Origin: Xanthomonas euroxanthea
GTDB taxonomy: Bacteria; Pseudomonadota; Gammaproteobacteria; Xanthomonadales; Xanthomonadaceae
DNA: 64,000 nt
Reading direction: 5' to 3'
NCBI RefSeq assembly: GCF_900476395.1
Contig: NZ_UIHB01000001.1
Span: forward strand, 1,455,385 to 1,519,384
Below the pieces are notes generated by a model, which searched no databases, was not told where the DNA came from, and saw only the letters and a list, made by a program, of their open reading frames with translations. The position numbers were made by a program, and so were the translations under genes. Below are positions 1 through 9,962 of the stretch, in pieces (positions within the stretch are counted from its first letter, which is position 1; each line of letters opens with the position of its first letter).

Positions 1-492
1 ACGGTCAACGAAATCGCCTTCCCGGTGCATACGCCGCTGAACTTCAAGATCACCTCCGACACGGTGATGAATTCGTTCTTCATCCCGCACCTGGGTACGA
101 TGATCTACGCGATGGCCGGCATGGAAACCAAGCTGCACCTGGTGGCCAACGAGCCGGGCGAATACTTCGGCCTGTCGACCAACTACAGCGGTCACGGTTT
201 CTCGAAGATGAGCTTCAAGGCGCATGCCGTCGATCAGGCCGGCTTCGATGCATGGGTGGCCAAGGTCAAGGCATCGCCGACCGCGTTGAACGCCGCCGAG
301 TACCAGGTGCTGGCAGCCAATCGCAACGACAAGGAACAGTATCCGGTCACCTACTACTCGTCGGTGCAGGACGGCATGTTCCGCTCGCTCGTCGACAAAT
401 ACATGAATGGTCCGGGCCATAACAAAGGCCATGGCGACCATCAGGCAGCGGCTGCAGAGCCGGTTGCCATGTGCACTTCTGGAGACAAGTGA
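1..492 (+). CDS. cyoA: Cytochrome bo3 quinol oxidase subunit II, C-terminal part
   Basis: This frame enters from the left edge and ends in TGA at 490-492, so only the periplasmic C-terminal part (about 163 residues) is visible. It contains the cupredoxin-like segment [20 protein letters not shown]. The cysteine and histidine CuA ligands of cytochrome c oxidases are absent, which is expected for a quinol oxidase subunit II. The tail is rich in His and Gly ([11 protein letters not shown]). In the family, subunit II helps form the quinol oxidase complex in the inner membrane. Its stop overlaps the cyoB start (TGATG), showing translational coupling. The 5' end and promoter lie outside the window. 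Confidence 0.93.
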   Translation, partial: TVNEIAFPVHTPLNFKITSDTVMNSFFIPHLGTMIYAMAGMETKLHLVANEPGEYFGLSTNYSGHGFSKMSFKAHAVDQAGFDAWVAKVKASPTALNAAEYQVLAANRNDKEQYPVTYYSSVQDGMFRSLVDKYMNGPGHNKGHGDHQAAAAEPVAMCTSGDK

Positions 493-2492
493 TGCTAGGC
501 AAACTTACGATCGAGGCGGTTCCGTACCACGAGCCGATCATCATGGTCGCACTCGGTGGTGCAGGCCTGCTCGGCCTGCTCATCGCGGGCGCCATCACCA
601 AGTACAAGCTGTGGGGCTACCTGTGGAACGAGTGGTTCACCTCGGTGGACCACAAGCGCATCGGCGTGATGTACATCATCGTGGCGCTGGTCATGTTGCT
701 GCGCGGCTTCGCCGATGCGGCGATGATGCGCACCCAGCAGGCGCTGGCAGGTAACGGCGGCGAAGGCGTGCTGCCGCCGCATCACTACGACCAGATCTTC
801 ACCGCGCACGGCGTGATCATGATCTTCTTCATGGCCATGCCGTTCATGACCGGCCTGTTGAACCTGATCGTGCCGCTGCAGATCGGTGCGCGCGACGTGG
901 CGTTCCCGTTCCTGAACTCGCTGAGCTTCTGGCTGTTCGTGGCCGGTGCGGCGCTGATCAACATCTCGCTGGGTGTCGGCGAATTCGCCCAGACCGGCTG
1001 GCTGGCTTATCCGCCGTTGTCGGGGCTGGAATACAGTCCGGGGGTCGGCGTCGACTACTACATCTGGGCGCTGCAGGTCTCAGGCCTGGGCACCTTGCTG
1101 ACCGGCATCAACTTCTTCGTGACGATCATGCGGATGCGCGCGCCGGGCATGACCCTGATGCGCATGCCGATCTTCACCTGGACCGCGCTGATCACCAACA
1201 TCCTGATCATCGCCGCATTCCCGATCCTGACCGTGGCGCTGGCGCTGCTGGGTGCCGACCGTTACCTGGGCACGCACTTCTTCACCAATGACGGTGGCGG
1301 CAACGCCATGATGTACGTCAACCTGATCTGGATCTGGGGTCACCCGGAAGTCTATATCCTGATCCTGCCGGCGTTCGGCATCTTCTCCGAGCTGATCGCG
1401 ACCTACAGCCGTAAGCGCCTGTTCGGCTACACCTCGATGGTCTACGCCACCTCGTGCATCGGCGTGCTGTCGTTCGTGGTGTGGTTGCACCACTTCTTCA
1501 CCATGGGCTCGGGTGCCAACGTCAATGCCTTCTTCGGCATCACGACGATGATCATCTCGATCCCGACCGGCGTGAAGATCTTCAACTGGCTGTTCACCAT
1601 GTTCCGCGGTCGTGTGCACATGACCTCGCCGGTGCTGTGGACGATCGGCTTCATCATCACCTTCACCATCGGCGGCATGACGGGCGTGATGCTGGCGATC
1701 CCGGCAGTGGACTTCGTGCTGCACAACAGCCTGTTCCTGATCGCGCACTTCCATAACGTGATCATCGGCGGCGTGGTGTTCGGCTATCTGGCCGGCCTGA
1801 CCTACTGGTTCCCGAAGGCGTTCGGCTTCAAGCTCAACGAGAAGATCGGCAAGGCCTCGTTCTGGTGCTGGATCATCGGCTTCTTCGTGGCCTTCATGCC
1901 GCTGTACGTGCTCGGCTTCATGGGCATGACCCGTCGCATGAACACCTACAACCACCCCGAGTGGGCGCCGTGGCTGTACGTCGCTGCGGCCGGTGCTGCG
2001 ATCATCGGCCTGGGTATCTTCCTGAACCTGGTGCAGATCGGTTACAGCGTGTGGAAGCGCAAGGAGCACATGGACCACACGGGCGATCCGTGGGATGGCC
2101 GGACGCTGGAGTGGGCCACCTCCTCGCCGCCGCCGTTCTACAACTTCGCCGTGCTGCCGCACATCGACGACCGCGATCAGTTCTGGGCCGACAAGCAGAA
2201 CGGCAAGGGCTGGGTGCGTCCGTCCAAGTACGAGGCCATCCACATGCCGCGCAACACCGGTGCAGGCGTGTATATCGGCGCCTTCAGCGTGCTGATGGGC
2301 TTCGGTCTGATCTGGCACATCTGGTGGCTGGCCATCGTCGGCCTGGTCGGCATGATCGGCAGCTTCATCGCCCGTACCTTCGATGACGACATCGATTACT
2401 GGGTGCCGGCCGACGAAGTGGAGCGTATCGAAAACGCGCGCTTTGCCCTGCTCGAACAGCAACATGCGGCGCAGGCCGCGAAGGTGGTATGA
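492..2492 (+). CDS. cyoB: Cytochrome bo3 quinol oxidase subunit I
   Basis: This is the catalytic, proton-pumping heme-copper subunit of the terminal quinol oxidase, a polytopic inner-membrane protein of 666 residues. Visible signatures include the start of the core ([19 protein letters not shown]), the first heme-ligand region ([11 protein letters not shown]), the CuB ligand and cross-linked Tyr region (WGHPEVYIL), the paired histidines ([10 protein letters not shown]) and the last histidine ligands ([12 protein letters not shown]). The ATG at 492 is preferred to an upstream ATG at 471 because it overlaps the cyoA stop in the usual way and gives the expected N-terminus MLGKLT. The stop overlaps cyoC by four bases. 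Confidence 0.97.
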   Translation: MLGKLTIEAVPYHEPIIMVALGGAGLLGLLIAGAITKYKLWGYLWNEWFTSVDHKRIGVMYIIVALVMLLRGFADAAMMRTQQALAGNGGEGVLPPHHYDQIFTAHGVIMIFFMAMPFMTGLLNLIVPLQIGARDVAFPFLNSLSFWLFVAGAALINISLGVGEFAQTGWLAYPPLSGLEYSPGVGVDYYIWALQVSGLGTLLTGINFFVTIMRMRAPGMTLMRMPIFTWTALITNILIIAAFPILTVALALLGADRYLGTHFFTNDGGGNAMMYVNLIWIWGHPEVYILILPAFGIFSELIATYSRKRLFGYTSMVYATSCIGVLSFVVWLHHFFTMGSGANVNAFFGITTMIISIPTGVKIFNWLFTMFRGRVHMTSPVLWTIGFIITFTIGGMTGVMLAIPAVDFVLHNSLFLIAHFHNVIIGGVVFGYLAGLTYWFPKAFGFKLNEKIGKASFWCWIIGFFVAFMPLYVLGFMGMTRRMNTYNHPEWAPWLYVAAAGAAIIGLGIFLNLVQIGYSVWKRKEHMDHTGDPWDGRTLEWATSSPPPFYNFAVLPHIDDRDQFWADKQNGKGWVRPSKYEAIHMPRNTGAGVYIGAFSVLMGFGLIWHIWWLAIVGLVGMIGSFIARTFDDDIDYWVPADEVERIENARFALLEQQHAAQAAKVV

Positions 2493-3118
2493 CCATGTCT
2501 TCCTCGACCACGCTAGACCACGCCGCCCACGCGGGCGGCCACGACGACCACGAACATCACGATGCCGGTGGCAACACCGTCTTCGGGTTCTGGGTCTACC
2601 TGATGAGCGACTGCCTGCTGTTCGCCGGTCTGTTCGCCACCTATGCGGTGCTCTCCGGCGCCACGGTGGACGGACCGACGGCCAAGGAGCTGTTCGACCT
2701 GAAGTTCGTGCTGGTGGAAACCTTCCTGCTGTTGTTCAGCAGCCTGAGCTTCGGCGTTGCGATGATTTCCGCGCACAAGCGCAACATGACCGGGCTGTAC
2801 GCCTGGCTGGGCGTCACCGCGCTGCTGGGCATCGGCTTTCTGTGCATGGAAGTCTGGGAGTTCAACCATCTGATCCACGAAGGGGCGGGTCCGGGACGCA
2901 GCGCGTTCCTGTCGGCCTTCTTCACCCTGGTGGGGACGCACGGCCTGCACGTGGCCTCCGGCCTGTTGTGGATGGCAGTGCTGGTGATCCAGATCTCCAA
3001 GAACGGCCTGACCCCGCGCAACAGCACGCGTCTGGCCTGCCTGAGCCTGTTCTGGCATTTCCTGGACATCATCTGGATCGGTGTGTTCACCGTCGTCTAC
3101 CTGCTGGGAGCGCTGTAA
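2489..3118 (+). CDS. cyoC: Cytochrome bo3 quinol oxidase subunit III
   Basis: This 209-residue membrane protein has a His-rich N-terminus ([15 protein letters not shown]) and then the typical start of subunit III ([23 protein letters not shown]). About five hydrophobic helices follow, with the conserved [14 protein letters not shown] and [20 protein letters not shown] near the end. Subunit III stabilises the oxidase and contains no redox centre. The ATG at 2489 overlaps the cyoB stop (ATGA); a second in-frame ATG lies at 2495. The TAA shares its last base with the cyoD start. Confidence 0.96.
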   Translation: MTMSSSTTLDHAAHAGGHDDHEHHDAGGNTVFGFWVYLMSDCLLFAGLFATYAVLSGATVDGPTAKELFDLKFVLVETFLLLFSSLSFGVAMISAHKRNMTGLYAWLGVTALLGIGFLCMEVWEFNHLIHEGAGPGRSAFLSAFFTLVGTHGLHVASGLLWMAVLVIQISKNGLTPRNSTRLACLSLFWHFLDIIWIGVFTVVYLLGAL

Positions 3119-3453
3119 TGGCCAATCACCACGCGCATGAAACCGCTGCCGACGCACATGCCGGCGGCCTGAAGTCCTACCTGATCGGCTTTGTGATGGC
3201 CGTGATCCTCACCGTCATCCCGTTTGCGATGGTGATGAGCGGAGTGTTCTCCAAGGGTGTCACCGTCATCGTGATCTCGCTGATGGCCGCGGTGCAGATG
3301 CTGGTGCACATGGTGTACTTCCTGCACATGGACCGCTCGCCCGAGCAGCGTTCCAACGTGCAGGTGGGCCTGTTCTCGCTGCTGATCATCGGCATCGTGA
3401 TCGTGGGTTCGCTGTGGGTGCTGCACAACATGAACGTCAACATGATGCATTGA
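3118..3453 (+). CDS. cyoD: Cytochrome bo3 quinol oxidase subunit IV
   Basis: This short subunit of 111 residues has three predicted membrane helices (residues about 20-42, 48-70 and 82-104) and the family motif VQMLVHMVYFLHMD. It is an assembly and stability subunit of the bo3 oxidase. It starts at the overlap TAATG with cyoC and is the last gene of the operon: a rho-independent terminator follows within about 60 bases. No cyoE (heme O synthase) follows, so heme O must be supplied by a gene elsewhere. Confidence 0.95.
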   Translation: MANHHAHETAADAHAGGLKSYLIGFVMAVILTVIPFAMVMSGVFSKGVTVIVISLMAAVQMLVHMVYFLHMDRSPEQRSNVQVGLFSLLIIGIVIVGSLWVLHNMNVNMMH

Positions 3454-3508
3454 GACGGCACGGCGCCCGATCCCGGCACGTCGGATCGACGCATACCGGA
3501 CAGAACGA

Positions 3509-3538
3509 AGCCGCCAGGTCACTGGCGGCTTTTTTTTT
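3509..3538 (+). terminator. Rho-independent terminator of the cyo operon
   Basis: A perfect 9-bp stem (AGCCGCCAG / CTGGCGGCT) with a 4-base loop (GTCA) is followed by a run of T. It ends the cyoABCD transcript 56 bases after cyoD. Confidence 0.95.
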
Positions 3539-3640
3539 GCGTGCGAATCGGCGCGCAGCATGACCTATGGCATACGGGGGAAGCGCAGGCAGGCGCTTAG
3601 CATCGTGGGCTTGCCTGTTCCAGGTCCCTGCGGAGTTGCG

Positions 3641-5521
3641 ATGAAGATCCCCACCTTGTTGTCCGTGTCGCTGCTGGCGGCACTGTCGTTGCCTGCGGCC
3701 GCACAAACCGCTGCGCCGCAGGACGTGCCGTTCGACGGCACCTTGAAGATCGACGTCGATGCCACCGATCTGGCCCACCGCATCTTCAAGGTCAAAACCA
3801 CCATGCCGGCCAAGCCCGGCCCGATGACGCTGCTGTATCCGCAGTGGATTCCCGGCAATCACTCGCCGACCGGGCCGATCGACAAGCTGGCCGGTCTGGT
3901 GATCAAGGTCGATGGCAAGGTGGTGCCGTGGAAGCGCGACCAGTTCGATGTGTACGCCTTCACCGTGGACGTGCCCCAGGGCGCCACCGAGCTGGTGGCC
4001 GAGTTCAAGTTCCTCTCGCCGCAGGCCCCCAACCAGGGCCGGGTGATGATGACCCCGGAGATGCTCAACCTGCAGTGGAACACCACCGCGCTGTATCCGG
4101 CCGGCGTGTTCGCACGCAACATCAAGGCCCAGGCCAGCGTCACCTTGCCAGCCGGCTGGAGCTATGCCACGGCACTGGAGACCGACCGCCGCGTCGGCGA
4201 CACGGTGACCTTCAAGCCGATCGATTTCGACGACCTGGTCGATTCGCCGATGTTCGCCGGCAAGTACTACAAGCGCGTGGAGCTGAGCGCCGGCAAGCAG
4301 CCGGTCTACCTCAACGTGTTCGCCGACGAAGCCAAGTCGCTGGAGGGCAAGCCCGAGCAGATCAAGGCGCATGCAGCGCTGGTGCAGCAGATGGACAAGC
4401 TCTACGGCGCGCGCCATTTCGATCATTACGAATTCCTGCTGGCGCTGACCAAGAAACTGGGTGGCATCGGCCTGGAGCATCACCGCTCCAGCGAAAACAG
4501 CGGCGTGCCGACCTACTTCACCGAGTGGGACAAGAGCTGGACCGGGCGCGACCTGCTCGCGCACGAGTTCAACCACTCCTGGAACGGCAAGTACCGTCGC
4601 GGTGCCGACCTGGCCACGCCAAACTTCAATGTGCCGATGGGCGACAGCCTGCTGTGGCTGTACGAGGGCCAGACCCAGTTCTGGGGCGAAGTGATGGCCG
4701 CGCGTTCGGGCCTTTGGACGCAGGACCAGGCGCGCGAGATGCTGGCCGGCGTGGCGGCGAGCTACGAGCGCGGGCGCCCCGGCATGGCCTGGCGCACCGT
4801 GCAGGACACCACCAACGACCCGACCATGTCGATGCGCCGGCCTAAGGCCTACCGCAGCTATCAGATGAGCGAGGACTACTATTCCGGCGGCCAGATGATG
4901 TGGCTGGAAGTGGACAGCAAGTTGCGCGCGTTGACCAACAACAAGCGCTCCATCGACGATTTCGGCAAGGCGTTCTTCGGCATGAACAACGGCGACTGGG
5001 ACGTCAACCCGTACACCTTCGACGACATCGTCGCCACGCTCAACGGCATTGCCGCCTACGACTGGGCCAGCCTGTTGCGCAGCCGCATGGACGGGCATGG
5101 CTCGTTGAACGGGGGCATCGAGGCCAATGGCTGGAAGCTGGTCTACAACGACGAGCCCAATCTGGCCACCAAGGCCGACGAGAGCGACGACAAGGACGCC
5201 AACCTGGCCTATTCGCTTGGCGTGTCCTTGAAAGCCTCTGGCGACATCGGTGATGTGCTCTGGGACGGCCCGGCCTTCAATGCCGGCCTGATCGCCGGCA
5301 ACACCATCGTGGCGGTCAACGGCCGCGCCTTCAGCAGCGAGGTGATCAAGGACGCGATCAAGGCGGCCAAGGGCACCACCGCGCCGATCGAACTGCTGGT
5401 CAAGCGCCTGGACCGCTACGACACCGTGCGCATCGATTACCACGGCGGCCTGCTGTATCCGCATCTGGAACGTATCCCCGGCAAGCCGGACCGCCTGAGC
5501 GAGTTGTACAAGCCGCGCTGA
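3641..5521 (+). CDS. M61-family metallopeptidase with PDZ domain
   Basis: This 626-residue exported zinc aminopeptidase-like protein belongs to the M61 (glycyl aminopeptidase) family. A signal peptide is clear (MKIPTLLSVSLLAALSLPAAAQ). The catalytic region shows GGIGLEHHRSS and the zinc motif HEFNH at about residues 308-312, with a downstream acidic ligand candidate in LYEGQTQFWGE. A PDZ domain lies near the C-terminus (ALGVSLK to VKRLDRYDTVRIDY). The ATG at 3641 is chosen because it begins the signal peptide; an upstream ATG at 3560 would bury it. The protein is probably periplasmic. Its substrate is not known, and it appears to be monocistronic. Confidence 0.92.
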   Translation: MKIPTLLSVSLLAALSLPAAAQTAAPQDVPFDGTLKIDVDATDLAHRIFKVKTTMPAKPGPMTLLYPQWIPGNHSPTGPIDKLAGLVIKVDGKVVPWKRDQFDVYAFTVDVPQGATELVAEFKFLSPQAPNQGRVMMTPEMLNLQWNTTALYPAGVFARNIKAQASVTLPAGWSYATALETDRRVGDTVTFKPIDFDDLVDSPMFAGKYYKRVELSAGKQPVYLNVFADEAKSLEGKPEQIKAHAALVQQMDKLYGARHFDHYEFLLALTKKLGGIGLEHHRSSENSGVPTYFTEWDKSWTGRDLLAHEFNHSWNGKYRRGADLATPNFNVPMGDSLLWLYEGQTQFWGEVMAARSGLWTQDQAREMLAGVAASYERGRPGMAWRTVQDTTNDPTMSMRRPKAYRSYQMSEDYYSGGQMMWLEVDSKLRALTNNKRSIDDFGKAFFGMNNGDWDVNPYTFDDIVATLNGIAAYDWASLLRSRMDGHGSLNGGIEANGWKLVYNDEPNLATKADESDDKDANLAYSLGVSLKASGDIGDVLWDGPAFNAGLIAGNTIVAVNGRAFSSEVIKDAIKAAKGTTAPIELLVKRLDRYDTVRIDYHGGLLYPHLERIPGKPDRLSELYKPR

Positions 5522-5856
5522 GCGGCGGTTGCCTGCGAGCAGCCGTTCGAGCGGGCAATGGCAGGATCTGGTGTCTGCATGACCAGCTGCGATTGATCAT
5601 GCAGCGGCAGGCGCCGGTTTTCGTCGGTACCGATGCCGGTGCGACCGATCGAAAGACAGCGCGCCAGCCGACCGGTCCGCTCATCAATGCGGCCAGGTGA
5701 AAACGCCGCCGCAGGAATGGGTGCTTGCATCCCTTCCTGCGGCGGCGTCAGCTGTCCGATTCCCGATTCCCGATTCCCGATTCCCGAGCCAACGTCGCGC
5801 ATCCTGAGACCGACGCCGACTATCCTGTCGCTCCAGAAGCGATGGGTTAACTGACG
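5522..5856. other. Non-coding gap before radA with a heptamer repeat
   Basis: No convincing gene is present in these 335 bases. The notable content is a four-unit GATTCCC tandem tract at about 5756-5787, just upstream of the radA start region. Upstream of it lies an inverted sequence rich in CGCCGCAGGA / TCCTGCGGCG (about 5706-5743), which could form a hairpin. Confidence 0.6.
5756..5787. repeat. GATTCCC heptamer tandem repeat, copy 1
   Basis: Four head-to-tail units of GATTCCC (reverse complement GGGAATC) are present. The same heptamer recurs at about 15885, 41545, 46258, 47649 and 54102 in this window, always between genes. Confidence 0.85.
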
Positions 5857-7248
5857 ATGGCGAAGGCGAAAACGGCCTATGTCTGCGGCGAGTGCGGCGC
5901 CGAGTACAACAAGTGGCAGGGGCAGTGCACCGAGTGCGGGGTCTGGAACACGCTCAGCGAGATCGTGCTCGAAAGCGCCACGCCCGGCGGCAAGGCCTCG
6001 CCTGCGGCCTCGCGGCGTAGCGGCTGGGCCGGCAAGGCCGAGGCGCCCAAGATCACCGCGCTCAAGGATGTGCAGCAGTCCGAGCAGGCGCGTGTGTCCA
6101 CCGGGATCGGCGAGTTCGACCGGGTGCTGGGCGGCGGGCTGGTCGAGGGCGCGGTGGTGCTGATCGGTGGCGACCCCGGCATCGGCAAGTCGACATTGTT
6201 GCTGCAGGCGCTGGCGAGCATGGCCAGCACGCTGCCGGTGCTGTACGTGACCGGTGAGGAATCGCTGGCGCAGGTGGCCGGGCGCGCGGTGCGGCTGGAT
6301 CTGCCGCTGGAAGGCTTGAATGCGCTGGCCGAAACCGGCATCGAAAACATCCTGCAGCATGCCAGCGTGGCGCGGCCGAAGCTGATCGTGGCCGACTCGG
6401 TCCAGACGCTGTGGACCGAGTCGCTGACCGCGGCGCCGGGCTCGGTCAGCCAGGTGCGAGAGAGCGCGGCGCGGCTGGTGCGCTACGCCAAGGAGACCGG
6501 CACCGCCGTGTTCCTGGTCGGCCATGTGACCAAGGAGGGCGGCATCGCCGGCCCGCGCGTGCTGGAACACATGGTCGATGCGGTGCTGTACTTCGAAGGC
6601 GAGAGCGGTAGCCGGTTTCGCCTGTTGCGCGCGTTCAAGAACCGCTTCGGGGCGGTCAACGAGCTGGGCGTGTTCGCGATGGGCGAGAAGGGCCTCAAGG
6701 AGGTCTCCAACCCGTCGGCGATCTTCCTGTCCGGCGGCAGCACCCAGCAGCCGGGCAGTTGCGTGATGGTCACCCGCGAAGGCACCCGGCCGCTGATGGT
6801 GGAGGTGCAGGCACTGGTGGACGCCTCGCCGCTGTCCAATCCGCGGCGCGTGGCGGTGGGGCTGGAGCAGAACCGGTTGGCGATGCTGCTGGCGGTGCTG
6901 CATCGCCACGGCGGCATCGTGGTGGGCGACCAGGACGTGTTCGTCAATGTGGTCGGCGGCATCCGCGTGCAGGAAACCGCTGCCGATCTGCCGGTGCTGC
7001 TGGCAGTGCTGTCCTCGCTGCGCGACCGGCCGCTGTCGGAGAAGACGATTGCCTTTGGCGAAGTGGGGCTGTCAGGCGAGATCCGGCCGGTGCCCAATGG
7101 CGAGGACCGTCTGAAAGAAGCCGCCACCCACGGCTTCAAGCGCGCGATCGTGCCCAAGGCCAACGCGCCCAAGGTTGCCAGCATCAAGGGCATGGAGATC
7201 GTCGCCGTGGAGCGGCTGAGCCAGGCGCTGGAAGCGGCGGCCGAGTGA
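5857..7248 (+). CDS. radA: DNA repair protein RadA (Sms)
   Basis: This RecA-like ATPase of 463 residues helps process branched recombination intermediates. The N-terminal zinc finger has C10, C13, C24 and C27. Walker A is GGDPGIGKST at about residues 104-113. The RadA-specific KNRFG motif appears in KNRFGAVNELGVF. The C-terminal third is Lon-protease-like (GGIRVQETAADLPVLLA, GEVGLSGEIRPV) and lacks obvious protease function, as is usual for RadA. Length matches the family. The ATG follows a GGGTTAACTGACG leader. Confidence 0.97.
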   Translation: MAKAKTAYVCGECGAEYNKWQGQCTECGVWNTLSEIVLESATPGGKASPAASRRSGWAGKAEAPKITALKDVQQSEQARVSTGIGEFDRVLGGGLVEGAVVLIGGDPGIGKSTLLLQALASMASTLPVLYVTGEESLAQVAGRAVRLDLPLEGLNALAETGIENILQHASVARPKLIVADSVQTLWTESLTAAPGSVSQVRESAARLVRYAKETGTAVFLVGHVTKEGGIAGPRVLEHMVDAVLYFEGESGSRFRLLRAFKNRFGAVNELGVFAMGEKGLKEVSNPSAIFLSGGSTQQPGSCVMVTREGTRPLMVEVQALVDASPLSNPRRVAVGLEQNRLAMLLAVLHRHGGIVVGDQDVFVNVVGGIRVQETAADLPVLLAVLSSLRDRPLSEKTIAFGEVGLSGEIRPVPNGEDRLKEAATHGFKRAIVPKANAPKVASIKGMEIVAVERLSQALEAAAE

Positions 7249-7547
7249 TTCCGGCCCGGTATGGGGCAGGCGTCTGCACAGGGCATCGCGCTGCACGGGG
7301 TGAGCTGATCGCGCGCCCGGGTGCAGGGCTGCACACATCGCGCCGCGCGATGGCGGAATTGCAGCAGTGACGTTGTCGGGTTGGCCGTCGCCAACTGCGG
7401 CGACCGTTGGTCGGCCAGCAGTCGCGAGATGCCGCCAGCCGGTAAGAAACCGTTTTCAGCAGAGGGCGGCTATGGCAACATGCGCGGCCCGTTGCACGGT
7501 GCACCGGATCACAGACAGCGCCCACTGCGCGTCACCAGGAGAACACG

Positions 7548-7934
7548 ATGGAATGGATGTTGTTGCCACTCAAGCGCTACGCCGACTTCAATGGCCGCTC
7601 ACGCCGCAAGGAATATTGGATGTTCATGCTGCTGCAGGCGATCGTCCTGCTGGTATTGGGCGGCTTGTTCGGCATCGCGGCGGCAGTGATGGGCGGCGAG
7701 AACGGTCCCGGCGCACTGGCATGGCTGGTGCTTGCCATCATGGGGATCTTCGTACTGGCACTGATCGTGCCGAGCATTGCGGTGACCGTGCGTCGCCTGC
7801 ATGACCAGGGCAAGTCCGGCTGGTTCTATCTGATCAGCCTGGTGCCCTATGTCGGTGGCTTCATCGTGCTGGTCTTCATGTGCCTGGAAGGCACGCCCGG
7901 CCCGAACGAGTACGGCGAGAATCCCAAGCAGTAA
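7548..7934 (+). CDS. DUF805 family inner-membrane protein
   Basis: This is a 128-residue membrane protein of the DUF805 family. The N-terminal signature is clear (RYADFNGRSRRKEYWMFML), followed by three hydrophobic segments and the family motif VTVRRLHDQGKSGWFYL. The tail PNEYGENPK is typical. Its biochemical role is unknown. The gene stands alone, with a Shine-Dalgarno-like AGGAG six bases before the ATG and a hairpin terminator downstream. Confidence 0.93.
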   Translation: MEWMLLPLKRYADFNGRSRRKEYWMFMLLQAIVLLVLGGLFGIAAAVMGGENGPGALAWLVLAIMGIFVLALIVPSIAVTVRRLHDQGKSGWFYLISLVPYVGGFIVLVFMCLEGTPGPNEYGENPKQ

Positions 7935-7955
7935 CCGGGTGCGATGCCTGATCGA

Positions 7956-7992
7956 ACAATGGCGCGGGGAGTCCTCCGCGCCATTGTCGTTT
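7956..7992 (+). terminator. Terminator hairpin after the DUF805 gene
   Basis: A 12-bp perfect stem (ACAATGGCGCGG / CCGCGCCATTGT) with an 8-base loop is followed by CGTTT. The T-run is short, but the stem is strong and sits 22 bases past the stop. Confidence 0.7.
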
Positions 7993-8346
7993 CTGGAGAG
8001 CCGGCTGGCGGAGGTTGCCAAAGGGCACGCACCTGTTCGAGCGCGGCACTGGGTGCGATAGGGGCATTTTGAGCCGACCGCAAAAACGTATCCGTCCTGC
8101 CAGGGCGTGGGAAGTAGTCGAGCGGCAATAGGCCAAGGGCCTGCTCGTGTGTTCACTACATGATTGAACTACCAGGTGGACAGGTTTTCCGCCCGGCGTG
8201 GCAGCAGGCGAAAAGCAGTCCAGCCAATGCCCGACCAGATCAATGCATCACAGCGGACGGCTCACTGCACTGCAGGCGCCGATGGCATGCAGCAAGCGCG
8301 GCTCGCCGCCGTTCGCCGCGCTGCCGCTGTTGCGAGCCCGCGTTGG
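7993..8346. other. Convergent gap between the DUF805 gene and hrpG
   Basis: Nothing beyond the DUF805 terminator can be supported here. Short open frames exist on both strands but lack ribosome-binding sites and family features. The region is the 3' flank of hrpG, which reads in from the right. Confidence 0.5.
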
Positions 8347-9126
8347 TCAACAGGCCGCGGCGTGATGGGCGGTGCTGGGGCTGACGGCCTTGCTGGGCGC
8401 GTGCTTGTCGGGCGTAGCAAGTTCCAGCTTGTACCCATGCGAATACACGGTTCTGATGCGCACCACGCCGCTGTGGTTGCATAGCTGCAGCTTCTTGCGC
8501 AGCTTGTAGATGTGCTGCTCCATCGTGCGGTCGGTGAACTCGGTGTGGCTACCCCACACCGCCTTGGCCAACTGGCAGCGGCGGAAACATACGCCGGGGC
8601 TGGAAAACAACAGCCAGGCGATCGAGAACTCGCGTGCGGTCAGCACGATCGGCTTGCCGTGCAGGTACACGGTATTTTCGTCGCGAATCAGGTGGTAGGG
8701 ACCAACACTCAGCTGCTGGCTCTCGGAGCACGCCTCGGCCACCGGCGAAAGCGCCAATGCCGCGCGTACATGCAGTTCGTGGGAATTGAACGGCAGGGCG
8801 AGCACATCGTGTGCGCCGGCGCGGTACCAGGCCAGAATGTCGTGCGCACAGTCGAAACGCCCCAGCACGATCAGTGGCGTGGGATGACCGCTGTGGCAGC
8901 GTTGCCAGGCCAGCAGCGAGCTGTCGTCCGACGCGACGCAGGTCGCGTCGAAAACCAGCAGCTCGCAGGGGGAATGCCGCAGCGAGCGCAGGAGTTCGAG
9001 TTCGTCGGAAAACACCGCAAAACTCGGGGCCAGCGGTGCAAGGCTCGCATTGACCTGCGATGCCAGACGCGCGTCCTGCGTCAACAGGAAAGCCGATCCT
9101 TGCTTGCCGGTAGGGTTGCCGTGCAT
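8347..9126 (-). CDS. hrpG: OmpR-family response regulator HrpG
   Basis: HrpG is the upper regulator of the Xanthomonas type III secretion regulon and acts through hrpX. This protein has 259 residues: an N-terminal receiver-like domain (about 10-125) and a C-terminal winged helix (about 140-240) with REFSIAWLLFSSPG and RTMEQHIYKLRKKL, ending RTVYSHGYKLE. The presumed phospho-acceptor is D60 (ELLVFDATC), which supports the chosen ATG. The receiver is atypical: the conserved Thr/Ser is replaced (LIVLGR) and the conserved Lys before Pro-Phe is Leu (DVLALPFN). It is divergent from hrpX, the classical arrangement. Identification rests on the neighbour, the length and this architecture. Confidence 0.93.
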   Translation of the reverse strand: MHGNPTGKQGSAFLLTQDARLASQVNASLAPLAPSFAVFSDELELLRSLRHSPCELLVFDATCVASDDSSLLAWQRCHSGHPTPLIVLGRFDCAHDILAWYRAGAHDVLALPFNSHELHVRAALALSPVAEACSESQQLSVGPYHLIRDENTVYLHGKPIVLTAREFSIAWLLFSSPGVCFRRCQLAKAVWGSHTEFTDRTMEQHIYKLRKKLQLCNHSGVVRIRTVYSHGYKLELATPDKHAPSKAVSPSTAHHAAAC

Positions 9127-9962
9127 CAGCCGGCCTTCCCATGTCTGCCCACGTACCAGTCATGTGCTGGATGCCTGTTGTGGACAGCAGGCGCCAATAC
9201 AAAACCCACATGTATAGATAAGTGCATCGCCATCGCCTTCGGCTGCCAGGGGATCCGGCCTGAGGCCGGACGAATGGTATGTACCATTGCGGAGCCAGAA
9301 AGTTTCACTGCTGCGTACTTTTCTTCGGCTTCGGGCGGGCCGGCTTTAACGTACGCTCATTTAGGCGCAACGCAGCTCTTACATCCAGGGCATGCGTCGA
9401 CGGCGACTAACAAAATTCCGACATCGCGCGGTACGCGGGCCGATGGTTCCGGCGGAAAACAATACGCACGATCGCCAGGTCGTTGAATGCAATGTCAGGT
9501 CTATACCACGGTATTGCGATTTGCACGTGCGCGAAGCGCGCATGGAATATGTGGGCCATCGGTTGATGCCATGGAATGCGGCAGCATTGGTTTGAAGTGC
9601 ATCTTTCATTTACTGAAATACCTTGCACGCGGCCATCGCCGCGACATGCCAGGACAATGGTCCCGCTGCGCACGGGCTCAGGTGCTCGAATGGCCGACGA
9701 TTGCTTTTTTGGCTGGCGTCCTGTCTTCAATACGGCTTCGCATGGCGCGGAATGTCCTATGCACGCATGCGGTGACGGTATGCAAAAAGTGCCCTTTATC
9801 TGCACGCCGCTTAACTGGTTCGCCGACAGACAGAGTGAGGATTTTTGATTTTCTTAGTGCCTTGGAGTGAGAAATTCCATTGGATCCGCTGCATACAATC
9901 GTTTGCGCCAGCCAGACCGGCGCATTGTTGTTTTTGCTCGTCCCCCTATGAGAGAGCCCGGC
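9127..9962. promoter_or_regulatory. Long divergent regulatory region between hrpG and hrpX
   Basis: 836 bases separate the two start codons. Both promoters and any long 5' leaders must lie here. Base composition is visibly more AT-rich than in flanking genes, for example around 9830-9900. Open frames inside (such as 9487-9870) have no family resemblance. A TACAAT hexamer at 9894-9899 is a possible -10 for hrpX, without a good -35 at 17 bases. No perfect plant-inducible promoter box (TTCGC-N15-TTCGC) was found by eye. Confidence 0.65.

Noticed and set aside
3437..5464. 675-codon minus-strand open frame opposite the M61 peptidase
   Set aside because: Shadow of a gene with signal peptide, HExxH and PDZ features.
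9487..9870. 127-codon frame between hrpG and hrpX as a small gene
   Set aside because: No ribosome-binding site, no family resemblance and mixed codon use.
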